Below are positions 8,589-19,534 of a DNA stretch of 25,356 bases, one piece after another. Origin of the DNA: Vitrella brassicaformis (taxonomy: Eukaryota; Sar; Vitrellaceae). Under the pieces are notes generated by a model. That model was not told the DNA's origin and did no database searches. It saw nothing but the letters and a program-made list of their open reading frames with translations. The stretch lies in assembly GCA_001179505.1 (NCBI GenBank), contig CDMY01000721.1:2244-27599 (forward strand), written 5' to 3'. The position numbers and the translations under genes are program-made. Numbering within the stretch: position 1 is the first letter of the stretch; each line of letters opens with the position of its first letter.

Positions 8589-9749
8589 ATGGTGTGGGGC
8601 GGCTGGTCTGCGTGGGAGCCGCCGGACGAGAGGGAGACGGTGCCGAGGAGCTGGGTGTCGCCAAACACGCTCTTCCCGCTCAACCACATCTGTCTGCTCT
8701 CGTGGTTTCTGCTGCTGTTCTTCCCTCGATGGAGATACACCAAGGTGTGGCACGGCAGACGTATCATGGGGATGGCGGATCGGGTGATGCCTGTGTGTTT
8801 GTTTGCAATGCAGACGCTGACCATTCTGCCGCCGGTGGTACTCTCCGTGATGCACTGCATTTTAGTTCTCAAGGTGGGTCGGGTGAATGGATGGACGTAC
8901 CTGCTACCTATCCGTCCATGTGTGTGTGCGTGTGTGTGTGTCAGATTCTAGCACTAGAGGGGTTTGGTTTGTTCACCAAGATCGAGTCGTTTTCCGGCGT
9001 GATGGAGCTGTTTGGCAACGAGTGGGTGGCGCTCACCATGCGCACACACCTCTCGATATTCGACGCCATGATGGGCCTCTGGGAGGTCAGTGAGAAGCAA
9101 CCACCACTGACACACACACAAGCGGGAGGGCATTGATGGACTCTCTTTGTTGCATTATATTGTCGGTCAGGTGACGAATGCGCGCAAGTATGGGATTCCT
9201 CATTACCTGGTGGTGCCGTGCCTTATCCTGACCTACTTCCTCGGACCCACCGGACTGCTCGTCTTCATGCTCATACGCTCCTCCGTCGGGTACGCACCAG
9301 CACAATGAATGGCCACAGACCTGCCATCCATCCATCCATGCGTGTTGCCTTTGCGTGTGTGCAGTCGCGACATGGACGATCGTCTGCCCGACAGCCCCTC
9401 CCCCTCCCTGGGCGTCCACCACCTAGACGGCCCCCACATCCACTCCAATGCCCACCCCCACACCCACGCTGAGAACACCGACAGCGTCAGCACCAAGACC
9501 TCCCCCAACACCTCATCCAACCACATACACGTCCGGCAGCGCAGCCTCGCCACGGTCAGCGGACACACGCAGGCCAACGGCACTGGCACCGCACAGAGCA
9601 GCGCCATCGACTCGCCGTCGTACGTCCAGAACGGCCTGTCGGCGAGGGGCAGCTTCAGCAACCCCTCTGTTACCCCAGCACACCCACAGGCAGAGAATAG
9701 GGGTGCGGCGGCGGCGGCGGGGTGGGGGAGGGAGGGGGACGTCACATAA
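8589..9749 (+). CDS. ABA4: DUF4281 / ABA4-like four-helix membrane protein
   Basis: Five exons with perfect phases (8589-8744, 8814-8873, 8945-9085, 9171-9289, 9365-9749; all introns GT-AG) encode 286 residues. After the 21-residue leader comes the DUF4281 pattern: WVSPNTLFPLNH, helix 1 (CLLSWFLLLFFPRWRYTK), helix 2 (TILPPVVLSVMHCILVLK), a helix around ALTMRTHLSIFDAMMGLWE, VTNARKYGIPHYLVVPCL and helix 4 to about residue 158 (LTYFLGPTGLLVFMLI). In plants ABA4 is a plastid membrane protein needed to make neoxanthin from violaxanthin, so a role in xanthophyll metabolism is likely if this copy is plastidic. Oddities: no signal or transit peptide is visible, so an upstream exon may be missing, and a hydrophilic tail of about 127 residues rich in His, Ser and Pro has no counterpart in the usual family of about 220 residues. 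Family assignment is by motif memory. Confidence 0.85.
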
Positions 9750-10166
9750 CACAGGTGACATGAGCGGCATGATGGACACGGTCCGACTGGCCGTGGCGTG
9801 TGTAGCGAGTGTGTGTGTGGGTATTTTTCGAGTGGCGCGGGCCGACAAGTGTGTGTGTAGAGGGGTCGATGCTTAGTCAGGGTGGGTGGAGAGGGGAGGG
9901 AAGGCGGACTTGCGTTGCATTTCGTGTCGTGTGCCGATGGGTACATTTGGTTGCCGCGTATCATACGCGGGTGGCGGTGCAGATGCATGTGCATACGGAC
10001 GTGACGAAAAATTGGCTGAATTCACATGCAGGCAGGCACGTCTCACGTCTACCCATCCACGGACTCTCACGCAAACACGGTCCACACATGGCTGGCTGGT
10101 CGGCCTGTCTGCGCATCGAATGTGCCAATCGGTCTGTCTCTGTCTGTCTGTCTGTGTACTGTTGAT
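9750..10166. other. Convergent 3' flanks
   Basis: Between two convergent stop codons (9749 and 10167). TG-rich and CTGT-rich runs only (10137-10157); nothing gene-like. Confidence 0.6.
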
Positions 10167-11568
10167 TTATTTCTTTTTCTCTCCCAGTATCTTGAGGAGC
10201 TGAATGAACAGGTTGACGACGTCCAGGTAGATAGCCAAGGCGGCGAAGGCGTAGTCGTCAACACCAAACTGATATCTGCGGTGCTTCCCACCCAGGATCA
10301 TCTGCACACACACACACACCCCACCAACACACATCAACCGCCATACACACACCCACAGCCACCCACACGCTTGCCTGTGTGTCGAGGATGATGTAGCACG
10401 AGAAGATGAAGGCGCCCACGTAAGAGTACAACACGTGCAATATCGGCACCTGTCAATAAAGAACGACAGACAGACACATCAAGGCAATTGATGTCTCAGG
10501 AGGGTTGGTGGTGTTGTATGTGGCTGCGTGTGGTGTGGTTTGTTACGGTTGGCAGGAGTAGCAGAATGATGCCGAATACGACAAGTGAGACGCCAGCCGT
10601 AAAGAGGTACGGCACATAACCTGCACACACGTCGGTCGCTTGACACAGAAAGAGTTACGCCCATATAGCTGCCCACCCACCTGTGAAGTCCGTCTCGGTG
10701 AATACGGCCAGGGCGGTCAGCGCCGCCACGATGGCACACGTCATGGCCACCGCAATCAGCACCGAATCTGGTGACTCACCCGCCACACACGTGTCTGCAC
10801 ACACCCCTCCCCGCCACCCCCGGCTCACTCACCGATAGAGTATGCGGAGCAGATGAGGCCGACGAGCGTCCCCTCAATGACCGTCAACCTGCACACGTGC
10901 AGTGCCCCATGCAGGAAAGAAGCCGCTCTAGGTGTGTGTGGCGTACCCGGAAAGAGCGAGGTAGTTCCAGGGGAAGACACGCATCAACGAGGGGTCACTG
11001 GACACAGACCAGGAGAAACATACATGCCGCTCGGCTGTGGGGTGTGTGTGGATGTGTGGATGTGCGGTAGGTGGGCACCCTGCGTAGCAGACGGAAACTG
11101 CGATGCTGGCGAGGCACAGCACAAACACCACCCAATGGTTGGCAGCCACCGCACCTGACAGACAGTGAACGCATGCATCCATCACAATCACACACGTGTC
11201 CATCCATCCATCCATCCATCCATCCATTGCCCTCACTCTGCACTGCCTTCGACAGCACAAAGGGCATGGCCACCGCAACCGTCACCAGCAGCTGCACAGC
11301 GAAGATGCTGACACACCGTGCAAACAAAGGCAAACAGATCCTTGTCAGCCCTCCCCTCGCCAGTCGGCCAGATCTCCCATTCCTCCCTTTTGCCTGCGTA
11401 CCCGTACACCTTCTTGACGAAGTCCTTGCGGATCTGAATGGTCGCGCTCTTGAGCAGGGGCGACTCGAGCGAGGAGGGCGAGGTGTCCCCCGTGGGCGGT
11501 TGGAACCACACGAACGGGCCGCCGTCCGCAGGAGGAGAGCTGGGCATCTGATTCTCGATGTCAGCCAT
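10167..11568 (-). CDS. Lifeguard / TMBIM (Bax inhibitor-1 family) multi-pass membrane protein
   Basis: Nine exons on the minus strand join in phase: 11568-11402, 11307-11237, 11154-11079, 10997-10947, 10888-10833, 10767-10681, 10620-10547, 10449-10375, 10301-10167, giving 263 residues, the usual family length. A hydrophilic Pro/Ser-rich N-terminus (about 40 residues) is followed by IRKDFVKKVYG, then about seven hydrophobic segments, the family hallmark YIILDTQ (to residue 219) and the C-terminal KHRRYQFGVDDYAF with IYLDVVNLFIQLL. Members sit in ER, Golgi or plasma membranes, leak Ca2+ and protect against cell death; that role here is inferred. The first in-frame ATG of this domain is chosen; the frame is open further upstream but enters a tandem repeat. 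Intron 8 is GC-AG (CAG|GCAAGC at 10374). The gene shares a 163-bp upstream region with the EGF gene. Confidence 0.95.
11201..11228 (+). repeat. (CATC)7 microsatellite
   Basis: Seven tetranucleotide units inside the second intron of the Lifeguard-like gene; on its coding strand it is a GATG run. Confidence 0.9.
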
Positions 11569-11731
11569 CGTCAGAACCTTTTCGCAGCCGTCAGAAACGC
11601 GCTCAGGGTCAAGCCCTTTGTTTCTGGTTTTCAAGCCCTTTGTTTCTGGTTTTCCCGCCATCCGTAAACTCGATCGGGCTCTACGAACTCTCCGCGGAGC
11701 ATGTCCATCGCTTCCCCCGGTTGACCGCAAT
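11569..11731. promoter_or_regulatory. Shared head-to-head upstream region with 22-bp tandem repeat
   Basis: 163 bp separate the start codons of the minus-strand Lifeguard-like gene and the plus-strand EGF gene. Two exact, adjacent copies of a 22-bp unit (CAAGCCCTTTGTTTCTGGTT plus TT) occupy 11610-11631 and 11632-11653. A bidirectional promoter is inferred from position. Confidence 0.6.
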
Positions 11732-14700
11732 ATGCCCTATTTGGCCTTCACCAGCGGCAGAAGCGGCAGGACAGGGAGATGGATGCATCCGCTGTGGCTT
11801 CTCGCGGCTCTGGTCCTCCTCCTTTCCCAGCTGGTACAGGTAGGAGCCATCATCAGGCCGCTCCACTCCAACCCTCATCAGCACCAACAACAACAACAGC
11901 AGCAGCACCAGCAGTGTGCAGGGGACTGCTCCGGCCACGGCGTCTGCCAGTCTGCCGGTGGGTTTTGTCTGTGCGACAGAGAGTGGGGAGGGGCAGATTG
12001 CAGCACCTTCCTCCTCTCAAGCTCAGAGGTCAGGCACACAAAGGAGCATCTCCGTGTGTGTGTGTCTATGTGGATGTGGATATGTGTTGCTCTCATTTGT
12101 CCACTACCAGGGTGTGCGAGAGGTGATGTTCGGCCGACAGCAGAGCGGCCATCTGCAGGACCCATGTGGCCGGCAAGCCTATTCGTCGTCGGCGGTCGAG
12201 TGTTCCGGCCACGGCATATGTCGGCAAGGCGGCGGAATGGCGGCATGCGACTGCCATAAGGGATGGGCCGGCGTTTTGTGTGACCAGCCCATGGGATGCA
12301 CGTCGGACTGCAGTCAACCCAACGGACAATGCCACAACGGTAGGTATCTACTGGATTGTGTGTGCCCTGCGTGCAGTGCACTGCCCGTACGTATCTGTGT
12401 TGTTCGTGTTGTTCAGGGGTGTGTATGTGTGTGGAGGGCTATGGAGGGGAGGACTGCTCATCAGCCGTCTGTCCAGACAACTGCTACAGCCACGGGGAGT
12501 GCGTCGAAGGCACCTGCCGCTGCCACAATGGATGGACAGGCGATAGATGCCATATCAAGGTGACTTTCTGATGGGCTGACACACACACTCTCTCCCTCTC
12601 TCGTGTGTCCTTTGTCTCGACACAGGAGTTGTCCGCCACTGCGTGCAGCCCTCCCTGCCGCAACGGTGCGCAATGCATCAACCACCGGTGCAGCTGCCCT
12701 GATGGGTTTGGGGGCGTCGACTGCTCGTTTATTCAGCATTCGGCACAGCAGGTGGAGAGGGCCTTGGACGCGCTCAGGGGTGAGGACGATGCAGAGGGTG
12801 ATAACACGAACGACGATGCCGGCTCGGCAGCCAGATACATCACGGCCACTGCAGCAACAGACGGCCAGCCAGCCTCTCCCTTTATGCAGCTGCCGATGCG
12901 GAATACCATCGACGTCGACAACACTGAGTTGGCGTATCGGCTGGACGCCCTCATCAGGGCAGAGATGCAGAGGGAGAATGTGTCTCGAGATGCGGCAAAG
13001 GGAGCTGTGGTGGAGAAGCTTCGGCGCATCCTTTCGTCACGCGGTCACGGCCCCTCAGTGCTGAGCCGCATCACACACATGGACGAGATGACGCCTTTTC
13101 CCCTCACAGTCGGTCAAGGCTCACCCGATGATGAAGACGACATGCTGCAGAAGCTGCCCCTGCTCACGACCACCACCACCTTCCCTCTCGGTGTGTCGAC
13201 CTATCCACCAGCCACAGCCGCACCCACACCTCTGCCAACAGCGACAGATGAGGAGGACGACTTCACGAGCGAGTGGCCGCCATACAGGTCATCGCCAGAG
13301 CTGCCGACGGTGAGGCCTGCCGATCCCGATGCCGGGCACATCTGCGACAGGGGATGTGTCCACGGCACGTGTGTCGAGTCGAATTGCGTCTGTGAGGAGG
13401 GCTGGAGCAAGGTGGACTGCTCCGAGAAACTGCCGGTGCAGAGGACGGACTGCCAGGACGACTGCAGCAACAGAGGCACATGCATCGATGTAGGCGGACA
13501 CGCAGTATGAGACACCGTGTTGATGGTCCTTCTCTTGTCTGTTGGCTGTTCAGGGGCGATGTCGTTGCGACCATGGCTTCACGGGCGATATCTGTGAGCT
13601 CATCGCGTGCGCCCACGACTGCTCGGGCCACGGGGCGTGTATCGACGGCACGTGCATCTGCGACACGGCCTATGTGGGGGCAGGCTGTCAGACACCGAGA
13701 TGCGACCGCTTCCCCTCCCTGCCCGAATGCGCCCGCCCACACACATCCAGTCCCCAGCCCGCAATCACGTCCCCCCGCCCACCAACCCCTGCTGATAGTG
13801 ATATGCTCTCACGCGTAGCCCTCACATTCACACGGAGAAATGAGCGGCGATCGCTCGCGAAAGCGCAGCCAATGGACGCGCCGCCTCTTTTCGCATTCCA
13901 CGAGGGCAAGAATCAGCCGTGTGCCGGCGAGCCGGACTGCAATGGCAAGGGAAGCTGTGAGGAGGGCGTCTGCAGCTGCTTCCCGGGCTACTCCGGCCAT
14001 GCGTGTCAGATAAACTGCCCCAAGGCCTGCTCGGGAAACGGGCAGTGCACCATGGGGGCGTGTCTGTGTGTGGCGGGGTGGAGGGGGGCGGACTGCTCGG
14101 AGCGGCACTGCTGCAATGGCAGGGGCACGTGTGACGTGCCGGGCGAGCCATGCCAATGGTACACACATCCACTCATACGCCCACAGAACAACACAGCTCT
14201 GCTTCTCCGCTTCTGCTGCAGCGATCCTGGCTTCAGTGGGGCTGACTGTGAGGTCGACGTGCGGTCGGCTTGCCCCAACAGCTGCAGCGGCCATGGCACG
14301 TGTGACGGGCAGAAGTGCGTGTGCGGCGAGGGGTGGGCGGGGGCGGCGTGTGAGACACCTGTGACCAAGCCCCTCATCCAGTTACATGATGCTGGGTGCC
14401 GATGTGGCGGACACGGCAAGTGCATCAACAGCACGAGTACGTGTCTCTGCGACCCTGGGTGGACCGGTGAGACGCAGAGAGACACACAGTACACAGAGGT
14501 GGGTCATTGTCGGGTCAATGCAGGCGCCGACTGCAGGGTGGAGGAGCCGCCATGCCCCTCTGACTGCAATGGGCGGGGCATGTGTGACCCCCACACACAC
14601 CAGTGTAGATGTAACAAAGGTGAATGGGAGACACAAACAAAGAGCCGGACACGCGACCTCAACTGGTCTGTGCGTGGTGTGTGCAGGTTTTGTTGGGGCC

Positions 14701-15078
14701 GCATGCGAAGGGCTGCTGCGCTGCCCTGAGGACTGTGGCGGCAACGGGCTGTGCCTGAATGGCGTCTGTGTGTGCCGTGACGGCTATGGCGGAGCAGGCT
14801 GTGTGGCTGATCATCGGCACAGAGAAGGAGAACGGAGGCACAGCAGCCATACGCCACTCCGTCGGCGGCACGTGGCTCTCTCAGTGGAGGATGTACAGCT
14901 GCCACTGGCCCATCCCGATAGCATGAGAAGAAGACCGGCCCATCATCAGCACGCAGAACTTGTGACGGAGGACGTAGAGGTGCCCGACGGAATACATGAA
15001 CCGGAAATGTCTTCCGTCGCCGCCACTGCCTCGCCGCTCCGGAGAGTCGTCGACTTTCTCGCGTCGCTATTTCTGTGA
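11732..15078 (+). CDS. Secreted protein with about 15 EGF-like repeats
   Basis: Eight exons (11732-12028, 12111-12339, 12417-12559, 12626-13489, 13554-14158, 14222-14466, 14524-14619, 14687-15078) give 956 residues. The start ATG at 11732 provides a signal peptide with core LWLLAALVLLLSQLV; a Gln tract follows. Fifteen tenascin-type EGF modules can be counted by their CxxxCxxxGxC...CxCxxGWxGxxC pattern: five in exons 1-4, then an acidic Ser/Thr/Pro linker (about 200 residues, with DNTELAYRLDALIRAEMQRE), three across exons 4-5, a basic linker, and seven to about 14811. The C-terminus is charged and ends VVDFLASLFL, with no clear membrane anchor. Such proteins act extracellularly in adhesion; the ligand is unknown. 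Several introns fall inside EGF modules just before the GxxG turn, as if modules were duplicated with their introns. Confidence 0.92.
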
Positions 15079-16015
15079 TCGCCGTGAATGCCCGTCTGTC
15101 TGTCTGTCTGTCTGTCAGTCTGGTGGTGTGAAGGCGACGGACGTCTCACGTTTGTATAGAGAACGGCGTGGGGGGCTGCAGGGGCGGTGTGGTCTTGTCC
15201 TGCTGCCTTACTCCTGCCTGCCTGCCTGCCTGCCCCGAACGTGTGTGTCCGTGTGTGTGCGTGTAAAGAGACCCCCTGTGTGCACTTTTTCCGATCCACG
15301 CGTGAGTGAGTGAGTGAATGTTGTGTGAATCACGTTTCTCACCTGTCGTCGACCAGTCACACGTGAATGTGTCCCGAACGTCCCTTCGACACATGCGTGT
15401 GGGCGTGTGGGCGCGTGCTGAGGGACAAGCTGCGACAAAATGATTCACACACACACACACATGACATGCACACCCAGCCATGCAAGTTGTTGCGTCAGTT
15501 GTCCGTCTGAAAGCAAAGCGAGATGCGATGCGATCCCCACCCGAGAAAAATCCCCCGAGACACACAATCAATCACGTTGGTGTGTGCATGTGTGTCATCT
15601 CATCCATCGTCCATCGAATCGACGAGAGAGGGCTCATCTTAGCTTTGCTGTGTCCCTCTCCTCTCGTCGGCCGCTCGAGAGACAGACGGCCATGCAATGA
15701 GTCCAGTGAGTCGAGGCGCAGAAGAGATAGAGACACGCAGAAAGCGGAGAGAGCGAGAGCGAGATGAAGGCAAACCATCGATACACACACACATACACAC
15801 ACCATTCCTTTTGGTCACCCATCAGCCAGAGTCAGCTCTACAGATAAATCGGGCGCCCTTCATTGGCAGAAGAGATGAGCAGCCTCGCTCATCGTCCATC
15901 TCTCATGATATCATCACACCAATGCCCAAAACCACAAGACCACACAGAGAGTCGGGCGAAAAAACAAAACAGCCGACCCGACCCTCATCGATCCCTTGGC
16001 TCGGTCGGTCGCTGG
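15079..16015. other. Convergent intergenic region with short repeats
   Basis: Between the convergent ends of the EGF and EF-G genes. It contains (TGTC)n at about 15092-15116, CTGC units at 15216-15233, CA runs at 15447-15462 and 15783-15803, and no defensible ORF. The region beyond about 15700 is probably EF-G 3' UTR plus flank. Confidence 0.6.
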
Positions 16016-19000
16016 CTATGCGGTCTGGGCGACCTTTCCTTGCCTGCTCTTGATGACCTCCTGCGCCACGTTGGGCGGGACGGGCACGTACTTGGCCATC
16101 TCCATGGTGAAGGACGCCCGCCCCTGCGACAGCGACCGCAGCACCGTTGTGTAGCCAAACATCTCTGAAGGGAGGAGACACACGCACACACAGAAGTGCA
16201 TCGATGTGTGTTGATGTGTCTGTGCGTATGTCCGTGCGTCTGATGGTGGCTGGCTAACTCACCGGCGAGCGGCACTTCTGCGGTGACTTGTTTGACGTTG
16301 CCCTCCAGGTCTTCCATCTGGCTGATCTGCCCCCGCCGGCTGTTCAGGTCGCCCATGACGTCGCCCATGTACTCGCCGGGAGTCGTCACATCAACCTGCA
16401 CACACACACAGACAGGCGGACACAACACACACCTCACAAGAACCACCCCAGAGAGCCGCAGCAAACCACTCTCTGAGTGTGTGCGCACATCCCTTACCTT
16501 CATGATGGGCTCGAGCAGCTGCGGGGAGCCCTTCTTGGCGGCCTCCTTGAGAGCCATCGAGCCGGCGATCTTGAAGGCCATCTCGTTGCTGTCGACGTCG
16601 TGATAGCTGCCGTCGAAGAGAGTGATGCGCATGTCGACCAGGGGGTAGCCGGCGATGACGCCGTTCTGCATCTGCTCGGTGATGCCGCTCTCGACGGCAG
16701 GGATGTACTCCTTGGGCACCACACCCCCCACAATGGCGTTCTTGAACTCATAGCCAGAACCTGTGTGTGCAGGAAGGCACACAGCCATTGTTGTGTGGTG
16801 CACAAAGGAGCTGTGGATTGGCGTGTGGTGTGGGTGTACCTACCAGGCTCAAGAGGCTCGATCTCGATCCAGACATCACCATACATACCGCGGCCACCGG
16901 ACTGCTTGACATACCTGCACACACACACAGAGAGAGAGGGAGAGATGCATCCGTGTGACCAACCCCATAGTCGAGCAAGCTCCCGTGCGTGGGTACCTGC
17001 CCTGAGCCTTCGACTGTTTGGAGAATGTTTCCCTATAGGCGACCTGTGGGGCGCCCGTGACACACTCGACCTTGAACTCACGCTTGAGCCTGTCGATGAT
17101 GATCTCGAGATGCAGCTCGCCCATGCCGCTGATGATCGTCTGGCGAGACTCTTGGTCCTGACAAAAGAAGCGAAGCCAACGCAGGAGGAGTGCATTGCTG
17201 GTGTGGCTGTGGGCTTTGCTGCGTGTGGTGAGCGTACCGTGGTGACCCTGAACGAGGGGTCTTCTCGCGCGAGCTTGCCGAGGGCCGCTGACATCTTATC
17301 CTGATCCGCCTTGGTCTTGGCCTCGACAGCCAAACTGCACACACACACACACACACACAGCGCATTCACACATGTCTCCACTGGTGTGCACGTGTGTGGG
17401 CACCTGATGACGGGCTCTGGGAAGTCCATTTTCTCGAGCGTGACGACCTTCTTGGGCTCGCAGATGGTGTCGCCCGTGATGACGTCCTTGAGCCCGACAG
17501 CTGCGCCGATGTCGCCTGCCTTGAGCTCGTCGGTCTCCTTCCGCTGGTTCGAGTGCATCAGCACCAACCGCGACACGCGCTCCTGCTTCCTCGTCCGGGG
17601 GTTGTACACTGTGTCGCCTGCACACACACACACAGACACACACAGGCACACACAGGGAGGGAGGGAGGGTGGGGCGGGTGGTGTGTCTCCGCGGCCATGG
17701 GTTTCGGGCATGTGGCTACCTGGCTTGAGTGTGCCCGAGTAGAGGCGGATGAAGTTCAGGGTGCCGACAAACGGATCAGTGGCAATCTGACCATCACACA
17801 CACAAAGTAGGTAAAGTAGGCAGTCCATCCATCCATCCATCCATGTATGTGTGTGTGTGGGCTCCGCTCCCCTCTCACCGACCTTGAATGCGAGAGCCGC
17901 CATCGGGCCACTCGGGTCGGCCTCTCTCTTCTCAGGCTCCTCATTCTGGTTGATGCCTGTGATGGCTGGCACCTCTGGCGGGGCAGGGAGGTACTCGATC
18001 ACGGCGTCAAGCATCGCCTGGACGCCCTTGTTCTTGAAGGCGGAGCCGCAAAGGATGGGCACCAGCTGGTTCTTGAGCACCTGGGCGCGAAGGCCCTGCT
18101 TGATCTCGTCGTCCGTCAACTCGCCTGCACAGAAGAGGGCACTTTTGCATGCGGTCGGTGAATTCTGTGTGTGTGGTGCGCCCACCCTCTTCCAGGTACT
18201 TCTCCAGGAGCTCTTCTGACGCCTCGGCGGCCTTCTCGACCATCTCGGCACTTACGAACGAAAGAAGCAAGGGGCACACACACAGTCTGGTCGTTCTCGG
18301 CCCCTGTCTCTGCAGCATGCATGGGTGTGACGTGCTCCTTTCTTACCGATACTGCTCAGCCTTCTCTTTGAGGTCGGCGGGGATATCCTTGGCCTCGTAG
18401 GTCATGCCGCGGTTCTCCTCGTTCCAGTAGATGGCCTTCATCCTGCACACATACGCACACAAAGACGTGCATCAGTCAGTACACGGACCTGTGTTTGTGT
18501 AAGTCCATCTACGTACCTGATGAGGTCGACGACGCCGGCAAAGTCCGATCCAGCGCCGATGGGCAGCTGGATGGGCACGCCGTTGGAGCCAAGGCGGTTG
18601 CGGATCTGGTCGACGCACCGGTAGAAGTCGGCGCCGACACGGTCCATCTTGTTGACGAACGCCATACGGGGGACCTGCGCACACACACCATCACACGCAC
18701 GCGTCGGCTGCCTGTCTACGTGAGTGTGGGCATTGCTCGCTCCGCCCACCCTGTATCTGTTTGCCTGCCTCCAGACGGTTTCGCTCTGCGGCTCGACGCC
18801 CGCGACGCTATCGAAGACGGCGACCGCGCCATCAAGCACCCGCAGTGACCGCTCGACCTCGATGGTGAAGTCGACGTGGCCCGGGGTGTCGATGATGTTG
18901 ATGCGGTGGCGGGGGAACTGCTGATCCATACCTGCCATGCACACAGAAGGTCCACGCATGAGGGAGTGCGCATCGATCATGTGTCTGTCTGTCTGTGTTT

Positions 19001-19534
19001 CTGGCTGACCGTTCCAGAAGCATGTGGTGGCAGCGCTGGTGATGGTGATGCCACGCTCCCTCTCCTGGTCCATCCAGTCCATGGTGGCCTCACCTGCACA
19101 CACACCCCAGCCACACGACAGACACCACAGATCCATCCATCCACCCATCCATTCTGTTCCTTTCTGTGCCGTGCTGTGCTCTGCCCTCCCCTACCATCAT
19201 GGACCTCGCCGATCTTGTACGACACCCCCGTGTAGAGCAGCACCCTCTCAGTGGTGGTCGTCTTGCCCGCGTCGATGTGTGCCATGATACCGATGTTTCG
19301 GTATCGGTCCAGCGGGATGTCCTCGGTGTCTTTGTCTGCCTGCTGCATACGCAGCACCTGATGCTGCTGGCCTCTCGGCCGCAGGCGCTGGGGCGCATGG
19401 CTGGAAAGGTGGCCGGGGGAGGCTGGGAGCGGACTCAAGAATGCAGATCTTGGGGATCTGCGAAAGCTGGCGCCGAAGCAGCAGAGGGAGAGGGCAGAGA
19501 AGCACAGGAGGGAGAGGGCAGGCTGCATTGTCAT
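16016..19534 (-). CDS. fusA: Elongation factor G, probably plastid-targeted
   Basis: Translocating GTPase that moves tRNA and mRNA through bacterial-type ribosomes. Fifteen minus-strand exons join in phase: 19534-19195, 19093-19010, 18931-18750, 18674-18517, 18442-18347, 18250-18186, 18124-17883, 17786-17720, 17617-17404, 17334-17238, 17157-16997, 16914-16844, 16760-16498, 16395-16263, 16164-16016 (773 residues). GTPase motifs are intact: AHIDAGKTT (about 85-93), RGITI (127-131), DTPGHVDF (156-163), NKMD (210-213), CGSAFK. Domain IV/V landmarks include [19 protein letters not shown] and [14 protein letters not shown]. The start at 19534 gives a signal peptide ([17 protein letters not shown]) followed by [20 protein letters not shown] and more acid-free Arg/Ser sequence: a bipartite complex-plastid leader. 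The frame is open upstream, so a longer N-terminus is possible. A mitochondrial role is the alternative. Confidence 0.97.

Larger units (their letters stand above)
7325..8655 (+). repeat. Segmental duplication, copy B (copy A about 1875-3246)
   Basis: Second copy of the module described for 1875-3246, in the same orientation about 5.4 kb away. It contains a decayed copy of the small minus-strand gene, the conserved intergenic stretch and the first 21 codons of the ABA4-like gene. Confidence 0.9.

Noticed and set aside
9309-9364. Start codon at 9309 for a separate His-rich protein
   Set aside because: The bases before 9365 form an intron with proper donor (9290) and acceptor (9364), and the phase links the exon to the ABA4-like gene.
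13826-13860. Possible transmembrane segment or frame break in the EGF gene linker
   Set aside because: The linker between modules 8 and 9 is basic and Ser/Pro-rich (FTRRNERRSLAKA), not hydrophobic, and the frame is continuous.
15092-15118. Tetranucleotide tracts read as a possible CRISPR-like or telomeric array
   Set aside because: Simple (TGTC)n microsatellites without spacers; the same type occurs in many introns here.
16477-17304. Plus-strand ORF of 275 codons across EF-G
   Set aside because: It lies entirely antisense to EF-G exons and introns, where the minus-strand protein is unmistakable. It has no domain of its own.
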